A stretch of DNA of 50,552 bases. It comes from Cognatundibacterium rugosum. GTDB lineage: Bacteria > Pseudomonadota > Gammaproteobacteria > Burkholderiales > Burkholderiaceae_D. A program made the translations under genes and the position numbers. The notes under the pieces were generated by a model. That model worked only from the letters and a program-made list of their open reading frames with translations. It had not been told where the DNA came from and searched no databases. Below are positions 1 to 9,137 of the stretch, in pieces; position 1 is the stretch's first letter, and the number at the start of each line of letters is the position of its first letter. Where the stretch lies: contig NZ_JACOGG010000021.1 of assembly GCF_014284365.1 (NCBI RefSeq), forward strand, positions 1 to 50,552, read 5' to 3'.

Positions 1-93
1 GACTACATCCACTACTATAATCATGACCGTATAAAACTGAAATTAAAAGGGCTGAGTCCTGTTCAATACAGAAATCAGCCCTTGGCCACGTAA
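1..93 (+). pseudogene. IS3-family transposase OrfB, C-terminal end (cut by window edge)
   Basis: Reading frame 1 from the first base gives about 30 residues (DYIHYYNHDRIKLKLKGLSP...) ending in TAA at 91-93. This HYYNxxRIKxKLKGLSPVxYR pattern is the well-known C-terminus of IS3-family, IS150-group DDE transposases (OrfB). Only the tail lies in the window, so it cannot be told whether the element is complete to the left. It points toward the rhlE-like gene, which is convergent with it. Confidence 0.8.
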
Positions 94-126
94 CTATCAA
101 GCTGTCCAACTAAATGGGGTCACTTC
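1..126 (+). mobile_element. Right end of an IS3-family (IS150-like) insertion sequence
   Basis: The transposase stop at 91-93 is followed at 101-126 by GTCCAACTAAATGGGGTCAC, which reads on the other strand as GTGACCCCATTTAGTTGGAC. This resembles the terminal inverted repeat of IS150-group elements, which carry a GACCCC...GTTGGAC core. The exact last base and the target duplication cannot be fixed because the left end is outside the window. Position 126 is an estimate. Confidence 0.65.
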
Positions 127-176
127 AACGCAGCTCCTTTTTTATTATTGGTCGCCAGTGAAAAAACGCGACCAGC

Positions 177-198
177 ATATGCTTAAGATATGCTTAAG
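177..198. repeat. 11-bp tandem duplication over the rhlE-like stop codon
   Basis: ATATGCTTAAG occurs twice in direct succession (177-187 and 188-198). The second copy contains the TAA stop of the minus-strand helicase gene, so the duplication copied the stop region. It has no obvious function. Confidence 0.7.
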
Positions 199-1654
199 AA
201 CGGGCTTTGAGTAAGCCGCCCAACAAAGCTGCCCGCTTCTGAGGCTTAGCTGCGCTGGCCTCTTCTGTCTGCGCAGTTGCTACAGGCAGAGTCGCAGTTG
301 TACTTGGTGTGTACGGTTTCAGGAACCACGGATCTACTTTTTCACGCGGTGGCTGATATCCTCTGGCCGGACGTGCATCATGTCTGCTGCCAGATTCATG
401 TCTGCTACCGGAATCAAAACGTTCACGCGTTGGCTTAGCGCGCTCAGTATGCACGGAAGTCGCGACAAACCCGGATAACTGCAGGCGCACAATTTTCTGT
501 TTGATGAGCTTCTCTATATCAACCAGCAAACGCTCATCCTGATCAGTATGCAAAGAAATTGCATCGCCCTTGGCACCGGCACGACCAGTACGGCCAATAC
601 GGTGCACATAATCTTCAGCGTTGTAAGGCAGATCAAAGTTGATCACACACGGCATCTCAGAAATATCCAGTCCACGCGCAGCCACATCGGTTGCGACCAG
701 CACTTCAACTTCGCCGCGTTTGAAATCCTCCAATGCCACCATACGCTCATTCTGTGATTTATCACCATGAATTGCAGCAGCTTTGACACCTTGCTTGACC
801 AAATGTACTGCCAGACGCGAAGCACCGATCTTCGTGTTGGAGAACACGATGACCTGCTTCAGACCACGTTCACGGATAATGAAAGAAACTGCGTCACGCT
901 TTTCTTCTTCAGAGACTTTATACAGTATCTGCGTCACATTATCGGACGTCGCATTACTGCGAGCAACTTCAATGGTTTGCGGCTGATTCAGGAAGCTTGC
1001 TGCGAGTTTCTTAATCTCCGGCGAGAACGTTGCAGAGAACATCAGATTCTGCCGCTGTTTTGGTAACAGGTTGATGATACGCTGCAGATCAGGTAAGAAT
1101 CCCATATCCAGCATACGATCCGCCTCATCCATCACCAGTATCTGAGTCTGCGACAGATTAATCGTTTTTTGCTGCACGTGATCGAGTAAACGTCCGGGCG
1201 TTGCGATCACAATTTCCACGCCTACCCTTAATGCAGCCGTTTGCGGATTCATATCGACCCCGCCAAACACCACAGTAGAGCGTAAAGGCGTGAAGCGCGA
1301 ATAGGCTTTCACATTTTCAGCCACCTGATCTGCCAGCTCACGGGTCGGCGTCAAAATCAATGCACGTACCGGATGACGCGCAGGTGAAGCACTGGAGTTC
1401 GCATGCGCCAGCAAACGCTGGATGATAGGCAGCGAAAAACCAGCCGTCTTACCGGTACCAGTCTGTGCAGCGCCCATGACGTCCTTACCTTGCAGTACAA
1501 CAGGAATTGCCTGTGCCTGGATAGGGGTAGGATGCACATAGCCTTGTTCGGTCAATGCACGCAAAATATCTGGCGACAAGCCAAAATCTTCAAACCGGAC
1601 TTGTGCCGCTGTTTGATCTGTAGGGGATGGGGTGTGGGACTTCGTATCGGTCAT
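194..1654 (-). CDS. rhlE: DEAD-box ATP-dependent RNA helicase, RhlE-like
   Basis: A 486-aa cytoplasmic RNA helicase that unwinds short RNA duplexes during ribosome assembly and RNA turnover. All superfamily-2 motifs are visible: a Q motif near residues 21-50 (FEDFGL...PTPIQ), Walker A AQTGTGKT at 63-70, PTRELA near 103, DEAD at 176-179, SAT at 207-209, ATDVAARGLD near 321 and HRIGRTGR at 351-358. The C-terminal tail from about residue 400 is basic, Arg/Ser-rich and of low complexity, as is common in RhlE proteins for RNA binding. Other DEAD subgroups (RhlB, SrmB) are less likely from the length and tail. The start ATG lies just beyond the 3' end of tRNA-Ile, so the two may share a transcript. 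Confidence 0.9.
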   Translation of the reverse strand: MTDTKSHTPSPTDQTAAQVRFEDFGLSPDILRALTEQGYVHPTPIQAQAIPVVLQGKDVMGAAQTGTGKTAGFSLPIIQRLLAHANSSASPARHPVRALILTPTRELADQVAENVKAYSRFTPLRSTVVFGGVDMNPQTAALRVGVEIVIATPGRLLDHVQQKTINLSQTQILVMDEADRMLDMGFLPDLQRIINLLPKQRQNLMFSATFSPEIKKLAASFLNQPQTIEVARSNATSDNVTQILYKVSEEEKRDAVSFIIRERGLKQVIVFSNTKIGASRLAVHLVKQGVKAAAIHGDKSQNERMVALEDFKRGEVEVLVATDVAARGLDISEMPCVINFDLPYNAEDYVHRIGRTGRAGAKGDAISLHTDQDERLLVDIEKLIKQKIVRLQLSGFVATSVHTERAKPTRERFDSGSRHESGSRHDARPARGYQPPREKVDPWFLKPYTPSTTATLPVATAQTEEASAAKPQKRAALLGGLLKARS

Positions 1655-1660
1655 GATAAA

Positions 1661-1738
<78 letters not shown>

Positions 1739-1804
1739 AATTCTTTCTGCAAGCAATGCCTGCTGTAATCTGAGGTTAATCCAGGTTTGGAAAAGGACTT
1801 CAGG

Positions 1805-1840
1805 ATTTGCAGGTAAAGCCAGATGCTGCCGCCTGCAAAT
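1805..1840 (-). other. Perfect 9-bp stem hairpin in the rpoD-tRNA interval
   Basis: ATTTGCAGG (1805-1813) and CCTGCAAAT (1832-1840) are exact reverse complements enclosing 18 nt. No T run follows on the minus strand, so this is not a canonical terminator. It may be an RNA processing or Rho-linked structure between rpoD and the tRNA. Confidence 0.35.
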
Positions 1841-1891
1841 ATTGCGCCGAAAACTCAGCACAACATATTGAACGGGCACCGAAAAAAATCA

Positions 1892-1903
1892 GCGCCCATT
1901 ATA
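1892..1903 (-). promoter_or_regulatory. Candidate stable-RNA promoter -10 for tRNA-Ile
   Basis: Just past the rpoD stop codon the minus strand reads TATAAT (1903-1898) followed directly by GGGCGC. A GC-rich discriminator after a perfect -10 is typical of stringently controlled tRNA promoters. The -35 region is poor, and the transcript would have about 150 nt of leader before the tRNA. Confidence 0.4.
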
Positions 1904-1908
1904 TACGA

Positions 1909-4680
1909 TTAATTACCTTCTAGGAAGCTCTTGAGCTTATCAGAACGCGATGGATGACGTAATTTTCTTAAAGCTTTCGCCTCTATCTGGCGAATGCGCT
2001 CACGTGTCACGTCAAACTGTTTACCAACTTCTTCCAGCGTGTGGTCAGTCGACATTTCAACGCCAAAACGCATGCGCAGCACTTTAGCTTCACGTGGTGT
2101 CAATGAATCCAACACATCCTTGACCACATTCCGCATCGATGCATGCAAAGCTGCGTCGGCTGGCGCCAGGGTGTGATTGTCCTCAATGAAGTCGCCCAGA
2201 TGGGAATCATCGTCGTCGCCGATCGGTGTTTCCATGGAAATCGGTTCCTTAGCGATCTTCATGATTTTGCGGATTTTATCTTCCGGCATTTCCATTTTGA
2301 TCGCCAGTGTAGCCGGATCCGGTTCAACACCGGTTTCCTGCAAAATTTGACGCGAGATACGATTCATTTTATTGATCGTCTCTATCATATGAACAGGAAT
2401 ACGGATAGTACGCGCCTGATCTGCAATAGAACGGGTAATCGCCTGACGTATCCACCAGGTTGCATAGGTCGAGAATTTATAGCCGCGACGGTATTCAAAT
2501 TTATCGACAGCTTTCATCAAACCGATATTCCCCTCCTGAATCAGATCCAGGAACTGCAAGCCACGGTTGGTATATTTTTTTGCAATAGAAATCACCAGAC
2601 GCAAGTTAGCCTCTGTCATTTCACGCTTCGCTTTACGCGCCTTCATTTCGCCGGCAGACATGCGCTTGTTAATATTGCGCAGATCAGCCAGAGGCAATAC
2701 GACACGCGCCTGCAGATCAATCAGCTTTTGCTGTAACTGCTGTACTGCGGGTACATTGCGGCCAAGAATAGCACTGTACGAATGACCGGAATTGACCTCA
2801 CCTTCGACCCAGGACAAATTGGTTTCATTGCCAGGGAAAACTTTGATGAAATGCGAGCGCGGCATACCGCAACGATTAACTGCCACTTCCAGAATTTGCT
2901 TCTCGATGTGACGCACTTCGTCGACCTGGCCACGCAAGGTGTCGCACAGCTTCTCGACGACTTTAGCGGTAAAGCGTATGCCCAACAATTCATTCGAAAT
3001 TGCTTCCTGCGCCTTCACATACGACTTGGAGTTGTAACCCTCTTTTTCGTAAGATTTGCGCATTTTTTCGAAATTGGTCGCAATGATCTGGAACTTCGCC
3101 AGCGCTTCTCGCTTCATCTGCTCCAGCTGCTCGGAAGAAATCGCTGCAGCACCTGCTGCACCACCGTCCTCTTCTTCCTCTTCTTCCTCTTCTTCCTCTT
3201 CTTCCTCTTCATCAGAGTCGTCATCGGAAGGCGCCACGACCGCAACAGCCGGAGCATCTTCTACTGCATTCGGGTCCACCAGACCATCAACGATTTCATC
3301 AATCTTGATTTCATCTGCTGCAATTTTATCGGCAGCTGCCAGAATTTCGGCGATCGTAGTTGGACAGGCGGAAATCGCCTGTATCATGTCCTTCAGACCT
3401 TCTTCGATTTTCTTGGCGATAACGATCTCGCCTTCACGGGTCAACAACTCAACCGAACCCATTTCACGCATATACATGCGGACAGGATCGGTGGTGCGAC
3501 CAAAATCAGAATCCACCGTAGACAAGGCGGCTTCAGCAGCTGCCTCAACCTCATCATCGTCTGTAGTCACAGTAACTACATTGTCAGACAATAACAGGGT
3601 TTCCGCGTCAGGAGCCTGCTCGTATACCGCAACGCCCATGTCGTTGAAGGTACCGATAATGCCTTCAATCGCTTCCGGATCAACCACGTTTTCCGGCAAG
3701 TGATCATTAATTTCTGCAAAGGTCAGATAACCGCGGTCTTTACCCAGTTTAATCAGGGTTTTTAACTTCTGACGGCGGCGTTCCAACTCTTCTTCTGTCG
3801 CTTCGGGATCAGAAGAGAACGCATCTTTCAATAACGCTTTTTCTTTTGCCTTACGATCTTTTGCTTTCGCCTTATCAATGGCTTTCATCTCCGCGCGTTC
3901 AACCGCATTCAGAGCAGCAATTTCTTCGTTTTCAGGCTGGTATTCTTTAGGTTTGCGCCCCCGGCGTCCTGGCACTTTTACACCAGGCAACACATAGCCC
4001 GAGGTATCTATCGTCGCCAGTACAGCGGCATCTGTAGTCTGGCTGACTGCAGGTGCTGATCCGGTCTTAATCTCCTGAACTTCAGGCACAGCTTTTGCCG
4101 ATTTACGACTCGCCTTAGGCGCCGGTTTTGCTTCAGCTTTGTCGACAACAGCCGGCGCTTCCGGCGCGGCGACTTCTGCCTTAGCTACGGCAGTTGCTTT
4201 ACGCTTTTTAGGGGCAAGGGATTCCAGATTCTCAGCAGCCACGTCGGCTTTCTTAGATTTGGAGGATGACTTGGTACTAACTTCTTTCACAGGCGCTTTC
4301 TTTGCTGAAGTCGATTTTGCTGATTCGGTCATAGACTTTTTCGGACTGGCTTTTTCAGTGACTTTAGCTGCCGGGGCAACTGCGACGGCAGATTTCACTT
4401 TAGGCGCTTTCACGTCTTTCGCAACCCCTTTTTTCTCTGCAGCTTTGAGCTTAGGATTATGTTGAGGGGCATCATTTTTTAAGGCAACTCGTGCAGCCGT
4501 ACCGGCTGCCGTTTTTGTCTGCGCTTTCGCACTGACACTGACTGCTTTGGCTGCAGCAGCTGGGCGTGCCGCTTTTTTTACGGGTACATCGCCGGCATCT
4601 TTCACAGACGCCTTAGCCGCTGTTTTTTTTACCGTTGTCGGTATCAGGGTTTTCGCGGGTTTCTTCATTGCGTTAGCCAT
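1909..4680 (-). CDS. rpoD: RNA polymerase primary sigma factor (sigma-70)
   Basis: Primary sigma factor directing RNA polymerase to housekeeping promoters. Region 1.1 ([20 protein letters not shown]), region 1.2, region 2 ([14 protein letters not shown]...[16 protein letters not shown]), region 3 and region 4 ([16 protein letters not shown]) are intact. The reading frame stays open to 4740, but I prefer ATG at 4680 ([11 protein letters not shown]), giving 923 aa; the 20 upstream residues do not look like a sigma N-terminus. About 300 residues of Lys/Ala/Pro-rich sequence precede region 1.1 and include an AT-hook-like [10 protein letters not shown] run of 14 Glu, encoded by a 9-bp GAAGAGGAA repeat, sits in the acidic non-conserved segment before region 2. 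It follows dnaG, with its own promoter-like site in the 400-bp gap. Confidence 0.95.
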   Translation of the reverse strand: MANAMKKPAKTLIPTTVKKTAAKASVKDAGDVPVKKAARPAAAAKAVSVSAKAQTKTAAGTAARVALKNDAPQHNPKLKAAEKKGVAKDVKAPKVKSAVAVAPAAKVTEKASPKKSMTESAKSTSAKKAPVKEVSTKSSSKSKKADVAAENLESLAPKKRKATAVAKAEVAAPEAPAVVDKAEAKPAPKASRKSAKAVPEVQEIKTGSAPAVSQTTDAAVLATIDTSGYVLPGVKVPGRRGRKPKEYQPENEEIAALNAVERAEMKAIDKAKAKDRKAKEKALLKDAFSSDPEATEEELERRRQKLKTLIKLGKDRGYLTFAEINDHLPENVVDPEAIEGIIGTFNDMGVAVYEQAPDAETLLLSDNVVTVTTDDDEVEAAAEAALSTVDSDFGRTTDPVRMYMREMGSVELLTREGEIVIAKKIEEGLKDMIQAISACPTTIAEILAAADKIAADEIKIDEIVDGLVDPNAVEDAPAVAVVAPSDDDSDEEEEEEEEEEEEEEDGGAAGAAAISSEQLEQMKREALAKFQIIATNFEKMRKSYEKEGYNSKSYVKAQEAISNELLGIRFTAKVVEKLCDTLRGQVDEVRHIEKQILEVAVNRCGMPRSHFIKVFPGNETNLSWVEGEVNSGHSYSAILGRNVPAVQQLQQKLIDLQARVVLPLADLRNINKRMSAGEMKARKAKREMTEANLRLVISIAKKYTNRGLQFLDLIQEGNIGLMKAVDKFEYRRGYKFSTYATWWIRQAITRSIADQARTIRIPVHMIETINKMNRISRQILQETGVEPDPATLAIKMEMPEDKIRKIMKIAKEPISMETPIGDDDDSHLGDFIEDNHTLAPADAALHASMRNVVKDVLDSLTPREAKVLRMRFGVEMSTDHTLEEVGKQFDVTRERIRQIEAKALRKLRHPSRSDKLKSFLEGN
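3168..3211. repeat. 9-bp microsatellite encoding the RpoD poly-Glu run
   Basis: The plus strand shows repeated TTCCTCTTC units, which on the minus strand are GAA-GAG-GAA codons giving 14 consecutive Glu. Unit gain or loss would stay in frame and only change the length of the acidic run. Confidence 0.75.
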
Positions 4681-5083
4681 TGAATCAAACCATCCGGTAC
4701 TGAGGAAGTCGTCTGCGATACTTCTCAACAAAATAAACAATAGCCAACGGCTCTGGATCTGCCAGCCCCGCAGCTCATTTTGTTTCAGACTTCCCGAGTC
4801 TCAGCGCCAGCGTTTTGGGTTACTCGGAGGAGCATCTGCTCACCTAAACAACACATTCTGCACAGAAAAACATCAAAAACGGCAGAATGAAACAACCTAA
4901 GACCTTGAATCGAAAGCTTTTAATTATACCATGCGGACACCGCATTCTCTAGCCTGACCGGGCGTACAACGGCTCAGAACTGATAAAAAAATAGGCAAAG
5001 CTTTCAATTTAACCTATTCCTCAGGCGATAAACATTTATACAAAAAAGACCTGCAAAAAACAATTAAAGTGCAAAAAAAATCC
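4681..5083. other. dnaG-rpoD intergenic region
   Basis: About 400 bp without a supportable gene. It contains the extended -10 site and palindrome at 4923-4945 and several A/T runs just after dnaG (for example near 4984-4992 and 5072-5080). No clear intrinsic terminator was found between dnaG and rpoD. Confidence 0.5.
4923..4945 (-). promoter_or_regulatory. Extended -10 promoter with overlapping palindrome upstream of rpoD
   Basis: On the minus strand TGGTATAAT (4931-4923) is an extended -10 element. Directly upstream and overlapping its TG lies the perfect inverted repeat ATGCGG-ACA-CCGCAT (4931-4945). No good -35 is present, which fits an extended -10 promoter. The site lies about 240 bp upstream of the rpoD start in the dnaG-rpoD gap. 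It is probably an internal rpoD promoter with a possible operator; the binding protein is unknown. Confidence 0.5.
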
Positions 5084-6880
5084 TTATTGGCGGTTAGCCG
5101 CCTCAGATATCGCCTGTTTGCGCAATTGATCCAATGTCAACATGATATCCCGCCAGCGATTCTTTTCCAGCTCGCCATGCAACCCAGCTGCAACCAGCCG
5201 CTCCGCCTCTACCTTGAGTGCCTGGGTACGTATCTGGCGCACAGCCCCCAATAATTCAAGCCTGACCAGCTCGGGCTCGGTATCCGTTTGTTCAGCAACT
5301 TCAGCGATCAGACCATCAAAATCTGATCCCGTTCCCCGCAATTGCTCGGCAAGCGCGACGAATTGCGCATTTTCCCCTAAGGACATACAGACCAGCACCA
5401 ACTCTTTTAGCATCGCTGCGCCATCCGGCGCCAATAGGGCAGCATCTTGCAAGACGTGCTCATCAACATAAACCGCCAAGGCAGGGTATGCGACCAGAAT
5501 ACGCATAATCTGACGCTCCAGCCCGACCGGCGCACTACGCTTAGTGCGTGGCGGCGCCAACTTTACTCTGGCAACAGGCTGACTTAATTCAAACATAGTC
5601 TCGATTTCTGCCGGCGCCGTCATCGTCTGCTGCGCCAAATTACGCACTATCTGCAAGCGCAAACCCGAGGCCTGCATCGCCTGCAGCAAAGGCCTGGCAT
5701 CAAACTGCGTTTTTGCACGGCCTTCAGCCGAATTCAAATCATTAACACCGATTACTTCGCGCATAAAAAACTGCGACAAAGGCATCGCGTCACGTACTTG
5801 CTGCTCAAATGCATCAGCACCAAATTCGCGGATGTAACTATCCGGATCATGCTCTGGTGGCAAAAACAGAAACTTGATAAATTTATCGTCATTCGCGTGC
5901 GGCAAACACGCTTCCAGTGCACGTCGCGCCGCCCGGCGCCCGGCAGCATCACCATCAAAACTGAAGATCACATGATCGGTCTGTCGTAACAGCTTTTGCA
6001 CATGGGTGGGCGTACACGCAGTACCCAGTGTGGCAACGGCTTGCGGAAACCCCATTTGTGCCAGCGCCACCACATCCATATAGCCTTCTGTGACCAGCAC
6101 ATAGCCGGCATCGCGGATAGCCTGCCTGGCTTCAAACAAGCCATACAACTCAAAGCCTTTTTGAAACAACGGAGTCTCAGGGGAATTCAGGTATTTGGGC
6201 TCACCCTGCTCCATGATGCGACCACCAAAACCAATAATCTGGCCCTTGGTATTTCGAATCGGAAACATTACGCGATCACGGAAGCGGTCATAGCGCTTAC
6301 GCCCGGCACCTTCCTCATCGCTTTTATCAATGACCAGCCCCGCCTCGACCAGCTCCGAAGCAGAATAATCCGGATACACACTACGCAGCCCATCCCAGGA
6401 ATCAGGCGCAAAACCCAAGGCAAAACGAGCCGCAATTTCGCCTGTCAGACCGCGTTTTTTTAGATAAGCGATAGCATTCGGCGCATGACGCAGTTGCTGC
6501 TTGTAATACTCCCCCGCTTTAGTCATTACTTCGGACAAAGCCAGACTTTTCGCCTGCACTTCGGCACGCTGAGCCGGCAGCATACGATCCTCTTCCGGCA
6601 CAACCAGACCCTGACTTTGCGCCAGATCACGTATTGCGTCGACATAGCTGAGCCCGGAATACTCCATCAAAAAACCTATAGAGCTGCCATGCGCACCACA
6701 GCCAAAGCAATGGTAGAACTGCTTAGTCGGACTAACCGTAAAGCTGGGGGATTTTTCATTATGGAAGGGACACAAACCCATATAGTTTGCGCCACCTTTT
6801 TTCAACTGGACGTACTTACCCACCACGTCGACAATATCAACGCGGGCAAGCAGATCCTGAATAAAACTTTGCGGTATCAA
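5084..6880 (-). CDS. dnaG: DNA primase
   Basis: Synthesises the RNA primers for chromosome replication and acts with the DnaB helicase. The N-terminal CHC2 zinc-binding motif has ligands C37, H40, C58 and C61. The TOPRIM catalytic core follows, with VTEGYMDV and the DGDAAG metal-binding motif, and then a C-terminal helicase-interaction domain. At 598 aa it has normal length. The start of the conserved MIPQSFI sequence is a TTG codon at 6880, with no strong Shine-Dalgarno nearby. The out-of-frame ATG-CAT-TGA four bases upstream ends over this TTG. A weak start would suit the low primase expression known for this operon. It lies 35 bp after yqeY. Confidence 0.95.
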   Translation of the reverse strand: MIPQSFIQDLLARVDIVDVVGKYVQLKKGGANYMGLCPFHNEKSPSFTVSPTKQFYHCFGCGAHGSSIGFLMEYSGLSYVDAIRDLAQSQGLVVPEEDRMLPAQRAEVQAKSLALSEVMTKAGEYYKQQLRHAPNAIAYLKKRGLTGEIAARFALGFAPDSWDGLRSVYPDYSASELVEAGLVIDKSDEEGAGRKRYDRFRDRVMFPIRNTKGQIIGFGGRIMEQGEPKYLNSPETPLFQKGFELYGLFEARQAIRDAGYVLVTEGYMDVVALAQMGFPQAVATLGTACTPTHVQKLLRQTDHVIFSFDGDAAGRRAARRALEACLPHANDDKFIKFLFLPPEHDPDSYIREFGADAFEQQVRDAMPLSQFFMREVIGVNDLNSAEGRAKTQFDARPLLQAMQASGLRLQIVRNLAQQTMTAPAEIETMFELSQPVARVKLAPPRTKRSAPVGLERQIMRILVAYPALAVYVDEHVLQDAALLAPDGAAMLKELVLVCMSLGENAQFVALAEQLRGTGSDFDGLIAEVAEQTDTEPELVRLELLGAVRQIRTQALKVEAERLVAAGLHGELEKNRWRDIMLTLDQLRKQAISEAANRQ

Positions 6881-6888
6881 TGCATACT

Positions 6889-6903
6889 GCCGGTAGCTCC
6901 GGC
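6889..6903 (-). promoter_or_regulatory. Small hairpin ahead of the dnaG start
   Basis: GCCGG-AGCTA-CCGGC forms a 5-bp GC stem just before the TTG start of dnaG. Its 5' arm and loop contain GGAG, the only Shine-Dalgarno-like sequence nearby, so the structure could limit translation. Inference only. Confidence 0.3.
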
Positions 6904-6915
6904 ATTCGTATTCAA

Positions 6916-7362
6916 TTATTTAGACAAAGCCGCTTTGACCAGACCAGATACTTTACCCATATCGGCACGGCCAGCCAGCTTCTGCTTCAGCACATCAATG
7001 ACCTTACGCATATCCTGAGGGCCGGCAGCACCTGTTTCAGCAACCGCAGCATTCACCGCAGCCTGCACCTCTTCGTCAGACAAAGCCGCAGGCATATAAG
7101 TCGCCAGCACTTCGATTTCCGCTTTTTCGATGTCCGCCAGGTCCTGACGTCCGCCAGCCTCAAACTGCTGAACGGAGTCCTTACGCTGCTTGATCATTTT
7201 TTCTATGATGGCCAACACCATGCCATCATCCAGCTCAACCCGCTCATCGACTTCTTTTTGCTTCATTGCCGCAGTCAGCAGGCGTATCGTCGCCAGCTTA
7301 CTTGCTTCCTTAGCGCGCATGGCTGCTTTCATGTCGTCGGTGATTTGGTCTTTTAAGCTCAT
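6916..7362 (-). CDS. yqeY: GatB/YqeY-domain protein
   Basis: A 148-aa helical protein of the YqeY family, related to the tRNA-binding C-terminal domain of GatB in the tRNA amidotransferase. The family pattern is clear: SLKDQITDDMKAAMRAKE, RLLTAAMKQKEVDERVELDD, a central KQRKDSVQQFEAGGRQDLA and the C-terminal GKVSGLVKAAL. Its standard place is between rpsU and dnaG in beta- and gammaproteobacteria, as here. Its biochemical role is not well established. The ATG at 7362 has a good ribosome site (AGGGG about 6 nt upstream). Confidence 0.92.
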   Translation of the reverse strand: MSLKDQITDDMKAAMRAKEASKLATIRLLTAAMKQKEVDERVELDDGMVLAIIEKMIKQRKDSVQQFEAGGRQDLADIEKAEIEVLATYMPAALSDEEVQAAVNAAVAETGAAGPQDMRKVIDVLKQKLAGRADMGKVSGLVKAALSK

Positions 7363-7388
7363 TACTTACCCCTGGATACTGAATCAGA

Positions 7389-7427
7389 TAAAAACAACAA
7401 AGCCCGCTGCGGCTTACCGGAGCGGGC
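7389..7427 (-). terminator. Intrinsic terminator after rpsU
   Basis: On the minus strand GCCCGCT ... AGCGGGC (7427-7402) forms a 7-bp GC stem followed by TTTGTTGTTTTTA. It sits between rpsU and yqeY and would let S21 be made in excess over primase and sigma-70, the classical attenuation of this operon. Confidence 0.85.
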
Positions 7428-7486
7428 ATGCAAACCTAAGCTATACAACTCTGAAAGCACCTGGCATAACCAGACACCAATCAGGA

Positions 7487-7699
7487 TTAGTACATCTTCT
7501 TAGGCAATTGCTGACTACGAATGCGTTTGTAGTGACGCTTAACTGCGGCAGCCAGCTTACGCTTACGCTCTGCAGTTGGCTTCTCGTAGAACTCGCGAGC
7601 GCGCAATTCGGTCAACAGACCGGTCTTTTCGATAGTGCGCTTGAAGCGGCGCATGGCGACTTCGAACGGCTCGTTTTCTTTAAGGCGAATTGTGGTCAT
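7487..7699 (-). CDS. rpsU: 30S ribosomal protein S21
   Basis: A 70-aa, very basic small-subunit protein needed for initiation on natural mRNAs. The typical sequence is present: [21 protein letters not shown] at the N-terminus, [18 protein letters not shown] in the middle and a basic C-terminal tail. It is the first gene of the rpsU-yqeY-dnaG-rpoD group. A -10 match lies about 22 bp upstream of the start. Length and sequence match beta-proteobacterial S21. Confidence 0.97.
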   Translation of the reverse strand: MTTIRLKENEPFEVAMRRFKRTIEKTGLLTELRAREFYEKPTAERKRKLAAAVKRHYKRIRSQQLPKKMY

Positions 7700-7720
7700 T
7701 TAAGTTCAAACCATGGAAAA

Positions 7721-7726
7721 ATTATA
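7721..7726 (-). promoter_or_regulatory. Probable rpsU promoter -10
   Basis: A perfect TATAAT on the minus strand (7726-7721) lies 22 bp upstream of the rpsU ATG. The matching -35 is poor. Placement ahead of the first operon gene supports it. Confidence 0.45.
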
Positions 7727-7937
7727 GGAAGACAGAGATATTAACAGGAATTCTTGAAAATGGGAAGAATACTGATTAAATCTTACGCAAATTTTGAGAT
7801 TCTGTAGCAACAAAAACCACAAAACCTTTCAGAGTCTATCCAATTTTCTTGAAATTCCGGTCTGACCGGAGCTAACCCTGAATGCGGCATTGTACACCAA
7901 AGCATGAATACTGGCACCCTAAGAATTTCAAACTGAC

Positions 7938-9137
7938 TCAGACCGCCGATCCGGCTGCAAACCCGGACGCCCATGCCCATTGGAAATTATAGCCACCAAG
8001 CCAGCCTGTTACATCCATCGCCTCACCGATAAAGTATAGTCCTGGAACCTTAGTCACCATCATCGTTTGCTGCGACAATTCACGGGTATCCACCCCACCC
8101 CGCGTCACTTCGGCTTTTTTGTAGCCCTCGGATCCGCTTGGTATCAACTCCCAGCGATTCAGCTTCTCACCCAGCAAACGCAAGCGTTTATCCTGCATCT
8201 CTGCCAGTTTTGCTGCACCATCAAATCCATGCGCCTGCAGTAAGCCATCCGCCAGTCGCGCAGGCAGGTATTGCGCAAGGTAATTTGCCAAATTCTTCTT
8301 ACTATTATTTTTACCGGCTAACAATTCTTCTGCCAAATCAACTTCAGGCAACAGATTAATCCGGATCGCAGCCCCTGGCTGCCAGAAACTGGATATCTGC
8401 AACACCGCTGGCCCAGACAAGCCCCGGTGTGTAAACAACAGGTCCTCACGGAACTGCATTTTCTGTTTTTTATCACCCGTCGCGATATCCACTTCCAGCG
8501 AAATACCCGCCAAAGGAATAAACGGCGCCCAGGATTGCGCATCAAATGTTAAGGGTACCAACGCTGGCCTGGGTTCAACCATTTTCAACTGAAACTGACG
8601 CGCGATCTGATGCGCAAAATCAGTCGCACCAATTTTAGGGATAGATAAACCTCCGGTCGCAATGACGACAGATTCGGTCACCAACTCACCTTGCGAGCTC
8701 CGTATCAAAAAGCCCTGTTCAGGCAGTCGCTCAACACTACCGACAGTACCAGGCATGCACCACTGCACCTTAGCCGCATCACATTCCGACTTAAGGACAT
8801 GAATAATATCTTCCGCAGAATTGTCGCAAAACAACTGCCCCTTATGCTTTTCATGCCAGGCAACGCGATAGCGCTGCAACAAAGCAAGAAAGTCTTGCGG
8901 GGTGTAACGCGACAGTGCACTTTTACAGAAATGCGGATTATCAGACAGAAAATTCGCCGGTCCTGCCTGCAGATTTGTGAAGTTGCAGCGCCCACCGCCA
9001 GAGATACGTATTTTCTCCGCCAGCTTACTGGCGTGATCGATTAACACCACGCGCTTGCCGCGCTTAGCTGCAGTTGCCGCACACATCATTCCGGCAGCAC
9101 CGGCACCGATCACCACTACATCGACCTGTTTATTCAT
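7938..9137 (-). CDS. NAD(P)/FAD-dependent oxidoreductase, HI0933/YhiN family
   Basis: A 399-aa flavoprotein. The N-terminus carries the dinucleotide fold (VVVIGAGAAGMMCA, GxGxxG at about residues 11-16), then the acidic end of the second strand and the family signature KIRISGGGRCNFTN near 43-56. A second nucleotide motif, VIATGGLSIPKIGATD, and the C-terminal GLYFIGEAMDVTGWLGGYNFQWAWASG complete the HI0933-like pattern. The family includes YhiN and gut BaiN enzymes; the physiological substrate in this organism is unknown. It is transcribed alone, divergent from the TonB-dependent receptor gene. Confidence 0.9.
   Translation of the reverse strand: MNKQVDVVVIGAGAAGMMCAATAAKRGKRVVLIDHASKLAEKIRISGGGRCNFTNLQAGPANFLSDNPHFCKSALSRYTPQDFLALLQRYRVAWHEKHKGQLFCDNSAEDIIHVLKSECDAAKVQWCMPGTVGSVERLPEQGFLIRSSQGELVTESVVIATGGLSIPKIGATDFAHQIARQFQLKMVEPRPALVPLTFDAQSWAPFIPLAGISLEVDIATGDKKQKMQFREDLLFTHRGLSGPAVLQISSFWQPGAAIRINLLPEVDLAEELLAGKNNSKKNLANYLAQYLPARLADGLLQAHGFDGAAKLAEMQDKRLRLLGEKLNRWELIPSGSEGYKKAEVTRGGVDTRELSQQTMMVTKVPGLYFIGEAMDVTGWLGGYNFQWAWASGFAAGSAV

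Noticed and set aside
139..173. Hairpin GGTCGC/GCGACC as a terminator for the helicase gene
   Set aside because: The T run lies in the loop or on the wrong side for both strands, so it does not fit an intrinsic terminator.
3056..3703. Ser-rich plus-strand frame of 215 codons opposite rpoD
   Set aside because: It is a shadow of the Glu-repeat and other rpoD codons; the Ser run is the reverse of the GAAGAGGAA repeat.
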